Counted from the first letter of the stretch, positions 36,800 through 45,998 are shown. The stretch: DNA of 64,000 nt from JAWKWH01 sp963669285 (GCA_963669285.2 CAXXSI010000003.1:21212-85211), one strand, 5' to 3'. Program-made: numbers and translations. Notes: generated by a model from the sequence alone, not told the origin.

Positions 36800-37990
36800 A
36801 TGTCTGGCCAAAACCCGGTTTTCATTCCCGGCCCGACCAATATTCCCGATCGTCTGAGACACGCGATGAGCGTTCAGACGACCGACCATCGTGCGCCGGA
36901 TTTCATCGAATTGTTGGAACCGCTGATCCGTGATCTGAAAAAGATATTCAAGACCAGGGACGGTACTGTAATCAGCTTTCCGGCGAGCGGAACAGGCGGT
37001 TGGGAAGCCGCCGTCACCAACACGCTGTCGCCCGGCGATAAGGTTCTGGTCGCGCGTTTCGGTATGTTCTCACACCGTTGGATCGACCTATGCCAGCGTC
37101 ACCGCCTCGATGTTGAGGTGATCGAGTGCGAGTGGGGCACCGGCGCTCCTGCCGACCGCTATGCCGAGCACCTAGCTGCCGACAAGAACCAAGAGATCAA
37201 GGCGGTTTTGGTGACGCACAACGAAACCGCGACGGGCGTCAAGAGTGACATCGCCGCAGTTCGCGCGGCAATGGATGCCTGTGACCACCCGGCAATGCTC
37301 TACGTCGATTGCGTTTCTTCGCTGGCATCGATGGATTTTCGAATGGACGAGTGGGGCGTCGACCTGGCCGTGTCCGGTTCGCAAAAGGGTTTCATGCTTT
37401 CCACCGGAATGGCAATCGTCGGTGTCAGCCAGAAGGCACTGAAAGCAACAGAAACTGCTGAATGTCCGCGCTGCTTTTTCGATTTCCGCGACATGGGCGA
37501 GGCAAATGCCAAGGGCGGTTTTCCCTATACGCCGCCGTTGCCGCTGATGCACGGTCTGCGCGAAAGCCTCGACATGCTGCTGGATGAAGGCCTCGACAAT
37601 GTGTTTTCCCGTCATTACCGCATTGCCGAAGGTATCCGCCGCGGTGTTGCCGCCTGGGGATTTGACCTCTGCGCCAGATCGCCGGAACTCTACTCCGACA
37701 CGGTCAGCGCAATCTACGTTCCTGATGGTTTCGATAGCAACGTTTTGACCGATCATGCGTTTGACAAGTTTCGCGTTTCGTTTGGCGTGGGTTTGGGCCA
37801 GATGGCAGGCAAGGCGTTCCGCATCGGACATCTCGGATCGCTGACCGACGTCATGGCTTTATCGGGCCTGGCGACAATTGAAATGGCGATGAAGGATCTG
37901 GATTATCCGATCGAATTGGGATCGGGTGTATCTGCGGCGCAGGACTACTACCGAAGCTCGGCCGAACTGGCCACAGCCCAGGCGGCTTGA
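36800..37990 (+). CDS. bhcA: L-aspartate--glyoxylate aminotransferase
   Basis: 396 residues from the ATG at 36800 (SD GGAGAG, five bases away). Class V PLP aminotransferase of the serine-glyoxylate/alanine-glyoxylate type: NPVFIPGPTNIPDRLRHAM, SGTGGWEAAVTNTLSPGDKV, VTHNETATGVKSD, DCVSSLASMDF and the PLP lysine in SGSQKGFM (K196). In the beta-hydroxyaspartate cycle it transfers the amino group of aspartate to glyoxylate, giving oxaloacetate and glycine. Sequence alone would say serine-glyoxylate aminotransferase; the specific call rests on the IclR gene and the three following enzymes in canonical order. Confidence 0.86.
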   Translation: MSGQNPVFIPGPTNIPDRLRHAMSVQTTDHRAPDFIELLEPLIRDLKKIFKTRDGTVISFPASGTGGWEAAVTNTLSPGDKVLVARFGMFSHRWIDLCQRHRLDVEVIECEWGTGAPADRYAEHLAADKNQEIKAVLVTHNETATGVKSDIAAVRAAMDACDHPAMLYVDCVSSLASMDFRMDEWGVDLAVSGSQKGFMLSTGMAIVGVSQKALKATETAECPRCFFDFRDMGEANAKGGFPYTPPLPLMHGLRESLDMLLDEGLDNVFSRHYRIAEGIRRGVAAWGFDLCARSPELYSDTVSAIYVPDGFDSNVLTDHAFDKFRVSFGVGLGQMAGKAFRIGHLGSLTDVMALSGLATIEMAMKDLDYPIELGSGVSAAQDYYRSSAELATAQAA

Positions 37991-37997
37991 ATGAACG

Positions 37998-38954
37998 ATG
38001 ACTGATATGATGATACCGACATATGACGAGGTTCTTGAAGCGCATGAGCGCATCAAGCCCCACATTCATCGCACGCCGATCCTGACCAGCTCGTTTCTGA
38101 ACGAACTGACCGGCGCGGAGCTGTTCTTCAAGTGCGAGAACTTTCAAAAGGCCGGTGCTTTCAAGGTTAGGGGTGCGTCGAATGCCGTATTCGGACTCGA
38201 TGAGGAAAAAGCCAGGAAGGGCGTGGCCACGCATAGCTCCGGAAACCACGCCCTGTCGCTGAGCTACGCTGCCGGGCGCCGCGGCATTCCGTGCCATGTG
38301 GTCATGCCGCGTACGGCGCCGCAGGCCAAGAAGGATGCGGTGCTCGGCTACGGTGGCCGGATCACCGAATGCGAACCTTCGACCTCAAGCCGCGAGGAGA
38401 CCTTCGCCAAGGTGCAGGCCGAAACCGGCGCAGAATTTGTCCATCCCTACAATGACCCCCGCGTGATTGTCGGTCAGGCGACCTGTTCGAAGGAATTGGT
38501 GGAGGATGTCAGCAATCTCGATGCCGTTGTTGCGCCGATCGGCGGCGGTGGCATGATATCGGGTTCGTGCCTGACACTGTCCACCATCGCACCGGCAACG
38601 AGTATCTATGCGGCCGAACCAAAGAATGCCGATGACGCCTATCGTTCATTCAAGGCCGGGCACATCATCGCCGATGATGCACCCAATACAGTCGCTGACG
38701 GTCTTAAAGTGCCGCTGAAGGAACTGACCTGGCATTTCGTTTCCAACCACGTCACCGACATCCTGCTGGCGACTGAAGACGAGATTGTCGACGCCATGAA
38801 GCTGATCTGGAAACGCATGAAGATCGTCATGGAACCGTCCTCAGCCGTACCGCTGGCAACCATTTTGAAAAATCCCGACACGTTCCGCGGCAAGCGGGTC
38901 GGCGTCATCATCACCGGCGGAAACGTCGATCTGGACAAGCTTCCCTGGATGTAA
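37998..38954 (+). CDS. bhcB: beta-hydroxyaspartate dehydratase
   Basis: 318 residues, fold type II PLP enzyme of the threonine dehydratase/serine racemase family without a regulatory ACT domain. PLP lysine in KAGAFKVRGA (K56), SSGNHALSLSYAAG, the glycine-rich phosphate loop PIGGGGMISG and C-terminal IITGGNVDL. In the cycle it removes water from (2R,3S)-beta-hydroxyaspartate to give iminosuccinate. Seven bases after bhcA. A generic threonine dehydratase is the alternative, made unlikely by context. Confidence 0.85.
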   Translation: MTDMMIPTYDEVLEAHERIKPHIHRTPILTSSFLNELTGAELFFKCENFQKAGAFKVRGASNAVFGLDEEKARKGVATHSSGNHALSLSYAAGRRGIPCHVVMPRTAPQAKKDAVLGYGGRITECEPSTSSREETFAKVQAETGAEFVHPYNDPRVIVGQATCSKELVEDVSNLDAVVAPIGGGGMISGSCLTLSTIAPATSIYAAEPKNADDAYRSFKAGHIIADDAPNTVADGLKVPLKELTWHFVSNHVTDILLATEDEIVDAMKLIWKRMKIVMEPSSAVPLATILKNPDTFRGKRVGVIITGGNVDLDKLPWM

Positions 38955-38979
38955 TCGCGGGATCAAGGAGAAAGAAGAA

Positions 38980-40143
38980 ATGAACGCACCGGTAAACGTC
39001 AACAATCTCGAAGTTGGTTATGATATCCCCGCCGCTCCCGGCATGGATGAGGCCGATATCCAGACGCCGTGCCTTGTTCTCGATCTCGACGCATTGGAGC
39101 GAAATATCGTCAAAATGGGCGAATTGGCCAAGGAAATGGGCGTACGGCACCGGATCCACGGCAAGATGCACAAATCCGTCGACGTCGCGCTGCTGCAGGA
39201 GAAACTCGGCGGCTCGTGCGGTGTTTGCTGTCAGAAGGTGTCCGAGGCTGAAGTCTTCGTCCGCGGCGGCATCAAGGACGTTCTGGTGTCCAATCAGGTG
39301 CGTGATCCGGCCAAGATCGACCGGTTGGCGCGGTTACCCAAGCTGGGCGCGCGAACGCTGTGCTGTGTCGATGATCTCGCTAATGTGGCCGATCTGTCAG
39401 CCGCTGCGCAGAAACATGGAACGGAGATCGAGTGCCTGGTCGAAATCGACTGCGGTGCCGGTCGCTGCGGGGTTACGACCACACCGGCCGTGCTCGAGAT
39501 CGCCAGGGCGATCAATGCTGCGCCCGGTCTTAAGTTCTCGGGGATACAGGCCTATCAGGGTGCGATGCAGCATTTGGACAGCTACGAAGACCGCAAGGCG
39601 AAAATCGATATCGCTGTCGCAATGGTCAAGGACGCGGTTGATGCACTCAATGCCGAAGGTATTGAATGTGACATTGTCGGCGGAGGCGGCACCGGCTCTT
39701 ACTATTTCGAGGGCACTTCCGGCGTCTACAATGAGCTTCAGTGTGGCTCCTACGCCTTCATGGATGCCGACTATGGCCGCATACTGGACAAGGAAGGCAA
39801 CCGCATCGACCAGGGCGAGTGGGAGAATTCGCTGTTCATTCTGACTTCGGTCATGAGCCACGCCAAGGAAAACAAAGCGATTTGCGACGCCGGCCTTAAA
39901 GCGCAATCGGTCGATTCCGGCCTGCCGGTCATCTATGGTCGCGATGACGTCAAATACATCAAATGTTCTGACGAGCACGGCGTCATTGAAGATTCGGACG
40001 GCGTGCTGAAGGTCAATGACAAGCTCAAACTTGTGCCCGGCCACTGCGATCCGACCTGCAATGTCCACGATTGGTATGTCGGCGTGCGCGGCGGCAAGGT
40101 TGAAAGCCTCTGGCCGGTCTCGGCGCGTGGCAAGGCATACTAG
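38980..40143 (+). CDS. bhcC: beta-hydroxyaspartate aldolase
   Basis: 387 residues, fold type III PLP enzyme of the D-threonine aldolase/alanine racemase-like family (DSD1 type). PLP lysine in RIHGKMHKSVD (K62), LVEIDCGAGRCGV, IQAYQGAMQHLDSY and VGGGGTGSYYFEGTSGVYNE; metal-binding His/Cys in PGHCDPTCNVHDW near the C-terminus, typical of D-threonine aldolase-like enzymes. It joins glycine and glyoxylate into (2R,3S)-beta-hydroxyaspartate, the carbon-carbon bond-forming step. SD AAGGAGAAAG precedes the ATG. Confidence 0.87.
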   Translation: MNAPVNVNNLEVGYDIPAAPGMDEADIQTPCLVLDLDALERNIVKMGELAKEMGVRHRIHGKMHKSVDVALLQEKLGGSCGVCCQKVSEAEVFVRGGIKDVLVSNQVRDPAKIDRLARLPKLGARTLCCVDDLANVADLSAAAQKHGTEIECLVEIDCGAGRCGVTTTPAVLEIARAINAAPGLKFSGIQAYQGAMQHLDSYEDRKAKIDIAVAMVKDAVDALNAEGIECDIVGGGGTGSYYFEGTSGVYNELQCGSYAFMDADYGRILDKEGNRIDQGEWENSLFILTSVMSHAKENKAICDAGLKAQSVDSGLPVIYGRDDVKYIKCSDEHGVIEDSDGVLKVNDKLKLVPGHCDPTCNVHDWYVGVRGGKVESLWPVSARGKAY

Positions 40144-40151
40144 GAAATCAG

Positions 40152-41117
40152 ATGCTGATCGTTTCAGAGGAAATCTGCCAGCAGGTAGTTGATCGCAAGG
40201 CGTCGTTTGATGCTGTTGAGGCCGTGTTCGGCGCGATGGCAAAGGGAGATGCATGGAATTTCCCGGTTGTCCGTGAGGCAATCGGCCATGCCGATGCGCT
40301 TTACGGATTCAAGTCGGGTTTTGACCGCGCAGGATTGGTTCTCGGTGTAAAATCCGGCGGCTATTGGCCGGGCAACATGGCCAAGGACCTTACCAACCAT
40401 CAGTCGACGGTCTTTCTGTTTGATCCGGATACCGGCCAGTTGTCGGCAATTGTCGGCGGCAACTATTTGACCGCGGTGCGCACAGCCGCCTCCAGTTCCG
40501 TTTCGATTGCCCATTTGGCGCGCAAGGACGCCAAGGTATTGGGCATGATCGGTGCCGGGCACCAGGCCGCGTTCCAACTGCGTGCCGCGGCGGAGCAGCG
40601 TGACTTCGAGAGGGTCGTTGCCTGGAATTTCCACCCGGAGATGCTTCCGGGTCTGGAGAAGGTTGCCAATGAAATCGGACTTCCGTTCCATGGCGCCGAA
40701 AGGGAGGAAGTGGGGGAGAGTGCCGATGTGATCATTTCAATCACATCGGCGCAGGAGGCGCTGATGATGCGCGACTGGGTTAAACCGGGCACGCACATCG
40801 CCTGTATGGGAACCGACACCAAGGGCAAGCAGGAAGTCGATCCAAGCCTGGTCGCCGCCGCAACGGTTTTCACCGATGAAGTGGCGCAGTCTATTTCGAT
40901 CGGCGAAACACAACACGCGATTGCAGGTGGCCTGATCAGCGAGAACGACATCACTCCCATTGGCGATGTGATCAACGGCGTTCATCCGGGCAGAACCAGC
41001 GAAACCGAAGTCACCCTGTTTGACGGTACAGGTGTCGGTCTCCAGGATCTTGCTGTTGCCTCAGTCGCAGCCCGCATTGCCGCCGAAAGAGGTCTGGCGC
41101 AACAAGTCAGCCTGTAG
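40152..41117 (+). CDS. bhcD: iminosuccinate reductase
   Basis: 321 residues of the ornithine cyclodeaminase/mu-crystallin family. Rossmann motif GMIGAGHQAAFQLRAA, substrate-loop region VLGVKSGGYWPGN, TAVRTAASSSVSI, and SITSAQEALMMRDWVKPGTH. In the cycle it reduces iminosuccinate to aspartate, regenerating the amino donor of BhcA. Eight bases after bhcC and last of the enzyme genes. The family also contains true cyclodeaminases and alanine dehydrogenases; context decides. Confidence 0.86.
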   Translation: MLIVSEEICQQVVDRKASFDAVEAVFGAMAKGDAWNFPVVREAIGHADALYGFKSGFDRAGLVLGVKSGGYWPGNMAKDLTNHQSTVFLFDPDTGQLSAIVGGNYLTAVRTAASSSVSIAHLARKDAKVLGMIGAGHQAAFQLRAAAEQRDFERVVAWNFHPEMLPGLEKVANEIGLPFHGAEREEVGESADVIISITSAQEALMMRDWVKPGTHIACMGTDTKGKQEVDPSLVAAATVFTDEVAQSISIGETQHAIAGGLISENDITPIGDVINGVHPGRTSETEVTLFDGTGVGLQDLAVASVAARIAAERGLAQQVSL

Positions 41118-41296
41118 CCTTTTTCGGCGCACGGGGTCCGTGTCGCTAGGTAAGACCGATCGCATCTTTTGCCTGCAACTCGCTTGAGCGGTGTGCCGGT
41201 CCATGCCAAACAACCGCCTCGATCATGATCATATGGCGGTCAATCGTGCAGCGCACCGGGGCAAAGACATACTGGCAAGTATCAAGGTCGGCAGCC

Positions 41297-42688
41297 ATGT
41301 TGCAGGCGTTTGCAACGGTGCTCACATTCACAGCGTTCGGTGTAAAACGCGCGTTCGCCCACACATCCGAACAGGCATTTGTCCTGATATTGCCGACGGA
41401 TCTCTACATTGCGTCCGGCGTCAGCGTGGTGGCGTTGACGGTTATCGCGGTCGCTGTTCTTCCAAACGATGCTGCGCGTTCGATTTTTTCCTCGGCAAGA
41501 CTTGCACTGTTACCTCGCTTCGAAATCGAGACGGTGACGAGCCTGGCATCCTTCATGTTTCTCGGTTTCCTGGTCTATCTGGGGATGACCGGTCCAGCCA
41601 ACCCGACCCAAAACCTGCTTCCCCTGATCGTCTGGACCGTGTGGTGGATGGGATTTCTTACCGCGCAGGCATTGTTTGGTGACCTTTGGCGGTATCTCAA
41701 TCCGTGGACAGGGATCTACCGCTTATTTTCGTCCGCTTTGGGTGGCCGGAAATTTCTCATTTTGCCGGCCCGCGCGGGCAGTTGGCCAGGCGTTGCGATT
41801 TTTCTCGCTTTCGGCTGTTTCATGCTCGCCGACATTGCCCCGGAAGATCCGTCACGGTTGGCGATGCTTGTCTTTTCCTATTGGGTGTTCACATTTGTCA
41901 GCATGATCTTGTTCGGCGCTGACGAATGGTTGGCGCGTGGCGAGTGTTTCACGATCATTCTGCGCCGATATGCTTCGCTCGCCTTTTTTGGACGCGTCGG
42001 CGGGCAATTAAGGGTCGGTGTTTCAGGCTGGAGATTGTTGCGCGCAAAACCGGCATCACTGAGTGGTGGTATTCTTGTGCTCCTGATTCTTGGCACAGGC
42101 AGTTTCGATGGCGTGAACGAAACGTTCTGGTGGCTTGGTAAAATCGGTATCAACCCTCTGGAATTTCCCGGACGCTCTGCAGTCATTTTGCCCACAATTA
42201 TCGGATTGCTGGTTGCAAATGCACTGTTGGTGGTAGTGTTTGCCTTGGTCGTGTGGCTCGGGTTGGCATTGGCAAAAACTGACGTCGCATTTGCCGAAGC
42301 CTTCGGTTTGCTGGCACTGGCCATTCTTCCGATCGCACTCGGCTACCACATCGGCCACTACCTGACCGCGTTTCTCGTGCAGGTTCAGTACACGGCGATC
42401 GCACTAACCGATCCCTTCGACACCGGTGCCGATTACCTTGGGCTTGGCCAGTTCTACGTCACCACTGGATTTTTCAATTCACGCGATACGGTCGAATTCA
42501 TCTGGCTTTGTCAGGCTGGTGCGGTCGTCCTGGGGCATGTACTGTCGGTTTTGCTGGGCCACGCTTTGGCGACCAGATTGTTTCCCAGCGCTCGCCAGGC
42601 ATTACTCAGTCAATTGCCGCTTGCGCTGTTCATGATCGTCTATACGTTGTTCGGCCTGTGGCTGCTTGCAGCGCCGAGGGGTGCATAA
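41297..42688 (+). CDS. polytopic membrane protein of unknown function
   Basis: 463 residues from the ATG at 41297; in-frame codons upstream to 41225 precede a poor N-terminus, while this Met begins a signal-like helix followed by AHTSEQAFVLILPTDLY. About 10-12 hydrophobic helices follow, with conserved-looking loops GDLWRYLNPWTGIYRL, FGADEWLARGECFTIILRR and LTDPFDTGADYLGLGQFYVT. I know of homologs by appearance in other alphaproteobacteria but not of a function. It lies between bhcD (180 bp) and the importer, same strand, so a role in transport or in handling glyoxylate precursors is possible but unproven. Confidence 0.7.
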   Translation: MLQAFATVLTFTAFGVKRAFAHTSEQAFVLILPTDLYIASGVSVVALTVIAVAVLPNDAARSIFSSARLALLPRFEIETVTSLASFMFLGFLVYLGMTGPANPTQNLLPLIVWTVWWMGFLTAQALFGDLWRYLNPWTGIYRLFSSALGGRKFLILPARAGSWPGVAIFLAFGCFMLADIAPEDPSRLAMLVFSYWVFTFVSMILFGADEWLARGECFTIILRRYASLAFFGRVGGQLRVGVSGWRLLRAKPASLSGGILVLLILGTGSFDGVNETFWWLGKIGINPLEFPGRSAVILPTIIGLLVANALLVVVFALVVWLGLALAKTDVAFAEAFGLLALAILPIALGYHIGHYLTAFLVQVQYTAIALTDPFDTGADYLGLGQFYVTTGFFNSRDTVEFIWLCQAGAVVLGHVLSVLLGHALATRLFPSARQALLSQLPLALFMIVYTLFGLWLLAAPRGA

Positions 42689-42712
42689 CAATTTCCGGAG
42701 GTTACTGGACAA

Positions 42713-42732
42713 ATTGTTCGTATACATACAAT
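42713..42732. promoter_or_regulatory. imperfect palindrome before the importer operon
   Basis: ATTGTTCGTATACATACAAT, 51 bp before the start of the binding-protein gene. The half-sites ATTGT/ACAAT and the GTATAC centre are symmetric, with mismatches only at the two intermediate positions. The shape resembles operators of GntR/FadR-type and related dimeric regulators. It could overlap the promoter. No regulator gene other than the IclR protein is nearby. Confidence 0.4.
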
Positions 42733-42783
42733 ATTGGCGCGAGGAATGCGGTCAGTACATGTTGATCCAAGGGAGGTGAGAGA

Positions 42784-44082
42784 ATGAAAAACCAGATAAA
42801 GCGGAACGAAACCCGCAGATCGATCCTGAAGAAAATGGCTGCCGGTTCGGCGCTTGCCGCGGGTGCGACGGCCATGCCCGGCTTTGTGCGCTATTCGCAG
42901 GCTCAGAGTTCCGCACCAATCAAGGTTGGATTTCAGCAGCACAGCACGGGCATAGGCGCTGCGTATGGCCGTTGGTACGGCCGCACGACCGAAGCGGCCG
43001 CCAAGCTGATCAATGATGCCGGCGGTATCAATGGCAGACCGCTGGAGATTGTCGCCGAGGATGACGGCACCGATCCGAAGCGCGGTGCCGAAGTGGTCGA
43101 GAAATTCGCCAATCAGCACAATTGTGATGTCGCCTACGGCACGCTGTTCAGCCATGTGGTGATCGGCTCTTCACCGCGGGCAGGCGAACTCAAACTGCCG
43201 TATTTCGTTGTGTCCGAAGGACATCACGTGGCCAGCGGCATGCTCAACCGATATACGCTCCAACCCGGCATCACCGACGTGAAGAGCCAGGTGCAGGCGA
43301 TGGCACCATTCGTCGCCAACAATCTCGGCAAGAAAGTCACGATGATCTTCCCGGATTTTGCCTTTGGCCACGATCATCGCGACTATTTCTCTGCCGCGAT
43401 TGAAAAGCAGGGCGGGCAGGTATTGGAAAAGATTGCCATTCCGCCGACCGAGTCGTCTTTCACCAAGTATTTTCCGAAGATTCCGCGCGAAACCGAAGTC
43501 ATCTACCACGTCATGGTCGGTCCTGCCGTGCTCACCTTCGTAAAGGAGATGGGCGAGTTCTTCGGCTCCAGCCGCCCTGAAATCTTCGGTTTCATCGACA
43601 GTCTTGAGGCGGTGGATCTTGCTAGCCCCGGGCTTGAATTCCTCGACGGCACATATTTCTGGGAAGGCAATCCGCGATATGCGCAGGTCGATCAGTCGCC
43701 TTTCGACAAGGCGTATCGGGAGGCGGTCGGGGTCGATGCGAACGGCGCGTCGATATCCGATTCCAAGGATGTTTCGACCTATGCGCACATGTTCGGCTGC
43801 TGGGAAACGCTCTACATCATCAAGGCCGGAATGGAAGCGGCCGGATATCAGGGGCCGCAGGACCGCGCCAAACTGATCGAAGCGGTCGAAGCAATGACTG
43901 AGATGCCGCATTCCAACGAACACCCGCAGGGCGCCAAACTGTTCAATGGCAAGACGCATCAGGTGTTTGGACATCAGTACATATCGAAGGTAACCGGCGG
44001 AAAGCTCATCGTTGCCCACACCACTTCGATCGAGGATACGTTCTATCCCGATGAAGTCGACTACACGACACAGCCTTTCTGA
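42784..44082 (+). CDS. ABC transporter substrate-binding protein (branched-chain amino acid/urea type)
   Basis: 432 residues. N-terminus NETRRSILKKMAAGSALAAG resembles a twin-arginine signal (RRSILK), so export folded is plausible. The mature part is a type I periplasmic binding protein (peripla_BP_6): IKVGFQQHSTGIGAAYGRWY, LINDAGGINGRPLEIVAEDD, FPDFAFGHDHRDYFSAAIEK. It belongs to the broad family that binds leucine, urea, amides, taurine-like or aromatic compounds, so the ligand cannot be told from sequence. Strong SD (GGGAGGTGAG). It leads a complete five-gene importer cassette directly downstream of the bhc enzymes. Confidence 0.88.
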   Translation: MKNQIKRNETRRSILKKMAAGSALAAGATAMPGFVRYSQAQSSAPIKVGFQQHSTGIGAAYGRWYGRTTEAAAKLINDAGGINGRPLEIVAEDDGTDPKRGAEVVEKFANQHNCDVAYGTLFSHVVIGSSPRAGELKLPYFVVSEGHHVASGMLNRYTLQPGITDVKSQVQAMAPFVANNLGKKVTMIFPDFAFGHDHRDYFSAAIEKQGGQVLEKIAIPPTESSFTKYFPKIPRETEVIYHVMVGPAVLTFVKEMGEFFGSSRPEIFGFIDSLEAVDLASPGLEFLDGTYFWEGNPRYAQVDQSPFDKAYREAVGVDANGASISDSKDVSTYAHMFGCWETLYIIKAGMEAAGYQGPQDRAKLIEAVEAMTEMPHSNEHPQGAKLFNGKTHQVFGHQYISKVTGGKLIVAHTTSIEDTFYPDEVDYTTQPF

Positions 44083-44100
44083 CGCTGACTGAGCGGGGAA

Positions 44101-44122
44101 CCCCGGCCCGTTGCGGCCGGGG
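44101..44122 (+). other. intercistronic stem-loop between binding protein and permease genes
   Basis: CCCCGGCC, loop CGTTGC, GGCCGGGG: eight perfect GC pairs, followed by TCGTTTC and eight bases later by the ATG of the permease gene. The 3' arm contains the only SD-like G-run for that gene. It could stabilise the upstream message, attenuate transcription, or hide the ribosome-binding site, in each case lowering permease relative to binding protein. There is no proper U-tract. Confidence 0.6.
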
Positions 44123-44130
44123 TCGTTTCA

Positions 44131-45057
44131 ATGGATTTTGGGCCTTATCTTGTTCTGGCCTCACTGGAGGGTGCGGTACAGGCCAGTGTGCTGGCCCTGA
44201 CCGCTGTCGGTCTGAGCCTGGTGTTCGGCGTGATGCGGGTGGTCAACGTCGCACACGGTGAGTTTTTCATGCTGGGCGCCGTTTTGGCGTGGGTGGTAGC
44301 CACCAGCATCGGCGTTCACCCGGCACTGGGCTTCGTTCTTGCCCTTGTTATTGCCCCGGTTCTCGTCGGCGCCATCGCAATAATCGCTGATGTATTGGTG
44401 CTCAAACGCCTGAACTACGATCCGGAAAACACTATCGTTGCAACCATCGGGCTGCTTTACATCATCCAGCAGGTAACCCTGATGACCTATGGGCCGGATG
44501 CCCGGCCGGTGGAAGCGCCGTTCAACCAGCGCCTGGCCTTGCCATGGCCGGAATGGGGTGAGGGCGGACTGACCCTTGGCTGGCCGTGGGGATTTGGCAC
44601 GACGAGTTACAAATTGTTTGTCATCGCCGCCGCCATCGTGCTCCTGATCGTGCTCTGGCAGTTGATGTCGCGCACCAAGCTTGGCTTGGTGATGCGCGCC
44701 ACCCAGCTTGATCGCGAGATGGCGCTTGCCTTTGGCATTCATGTCGATCGTGTCTACGCCTTTGCATTCGGTATCGGCGCCGCACTGGCCGCACTTGCCG
44801 CAACTCTGATCGTGCCGATCCAGCAAGCGCATTACCTGATGGGCGCAGATCCGCTGTTGCTGTCGTTCATCGTTGTCATCATCGGTGGACTTGGCAGTCT
44901 GCCGGGCACCGTGGCCGCAGCGGTTCTGATCGGCATGAGCGACGGCATGATTTCGATGTTCTTTTCGCCCACATTGGCCAAAATTCTTTCCACGCTGCTG
45001 GTAGCATTTGTGTTGGTGTTTCGACCTCAAGGTCTTTTTGGAACGCGCCGCGCATGA
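44131..45057 (+). CDS. branched-chain-type ABC transporter permease (LivH family)
   Basis: 308 residues, about eight helices. Family signature FGVMRVVNVAHGEFFMLGA near the N-terminus and GLGSLPGTVAAAVLIGMSDG near the C-terminus, with RATQLDREMALAFGIHVDRV between (cytoplasmic coupling loop). One half of the membrane channel; the partner LivM-type gene overlaps by four bases (ATGA). The start follows an RNA hairpin that may limit its translation. Confidence 0.92.
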   Translation: MDFGPYLVLASLEGAVQASVLALTAVGLSLVFGVMRVVNVAHGEFFMLGAVLAWVVATSIGVHPALGFVLALVIAPVLVGAIAIIADVLVLKRLNYDPENTIVATIGLLYIIQQVTLMTYGPDARPVEAPFNQRLALPWPEWGEGGLTLGWPWGFGTTSYKLFVIAAAIVLLIVLWQLMSRTKLGLVMRATQLDREMALAFGIHVDRVYAFAFGIGAALAALAATLIVPIQQAHYLMGADPLLLSFIVVIIGGLGSLPGTVAAAVLIGMSDGMISMFFSPTLAKILSTLLVAFVLVFRPQGLFGTRRA

Positions 45058-45998
45058 CCGAGGCAGGCAAATCGCTGGCGTTGAATGCGGGTGTCATCGC
45101 ACTACTGATCGTGCTGCACTTTGTGCTTCCCGCTTACCATCACGGCAATCTCGCGCGCATCATGGTACTTGCGATCTACGCCATGGGATTCAATTTCGCC
45201 TTCGGCTACGGCGGTATGCTCAGCCTGGGGCACGCCCTGTTTTTTGCAGCCGGCATGTATGGCATGGGCCTGACCATGCAACATTTGGATTGGCCGGCCG
45301 GTGCTGCCATTGTTGCCGGGCTGCTTGCCGCCTTCGTCGTGTCGACTGCGGTCGGGTTTCTCGCGTTACGCACAGCGGGTGTGCAGCTCATGATCGTCAC
45401 GTTGATGTTTGCACAAGCCGGATTTCTTACGGTGCTCTATTTCGGCGAATGGACCCGCGGAGACGAAGGATTCGTCATCCAGCAGTCCGAAAGAGTGTTG
45501 GCCGGCGTCGATCTGAGCAACGAATCCACACGCTATCTGGCTGGGCTCCTGTTGTTTGGCGCCTGTTTCGTCTTCATGTCCCGACTGGTGCAATCGTCCT
45601 TCGGCAAGGTTTTGGTGGCGATACGCGAAAACGAGGAGCGCACGCGTATGCTGGGTTACGATGTTGCGCGCTACAAACTCGTTGCCTTCATCATATCGGG
45701 CACGGTCTCGGGCCTGGCGGGCGCGGCATACGGTCTTCTCTTCGGCTATGTCGGGGCCAGTTTTGCATCGGTCCAGTATTCGATCCTGCCGCTACTATGG
45801 GTGCTCCTCGGCGGTGCCGGGACAGTGCTCGGGCCGTTCATCGGCACCTTGTTCATGTTCTACCTCATTGATATTTCAAGCGGCTTTACCAGTGCCTATC
45901 TGGCGATTGCCGGCGCTGTACTGGTTCTACTCACACTGTTTGCGCGGCAGGGGATTGTCGGCGAGGCGAGACAGAGGTGGTTGCCATGGCTGCCGTGA
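45054..45998 (+). CDS. branched-chain-type ABC transporter permease (LivM family)
   Basis: 314 residues, about nine helices. Family stretches: RIMVLAIYAMGFNFAFGYGG, SLGHALFFAAGMYGMG, LVAIRENEERTRMLGYDVAR (coupling loop) and LWVLLGGAGTVLGPFIGTLF. Second half of the channel. The ATG overlaps the LivH-type stop, and its end overlaps the ATPase gene by 13 bases. Confidence 0.92.
   Translation: MTEAGKSLALNAGVIALLIVLHFVLPAYHHGNLARIMVLAIYAMGFNFAFGYGGMLSLGHALFFAAGMYGMGLTMQHLDWPAGAAIVAGLLAAFVVSTAVGFLALRTAGVQLMIVTLMFAQAGFLTVLYFGEWTRGDEGFVIQQSERVLAGVDLSNESTRYLAGLLLFGACFVFMSRLVQSSFGKVLVAIRENEERTRMLGYDVARYKLVAFIISGTVSGLAGAAYGLLFGYVGASFASVQYSILPLLWVLLGGAGTVLGPFIGTLFMFYLIDISSGFTSAYLAIAGAVLVLLTLFARQGIVGEARQRWLPWLP

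Noticed and set aside
36800..41117. Generic amino-acid degradation operon (serine-glyoxylate aminotransferase, threonine dehydratase, D-threonine aldolase, cyclodeaminase)
   Set aside because: Those names do not make a pathway together, whereas the order and the IclR gene match the beta-hydroxyaspartate cycle.
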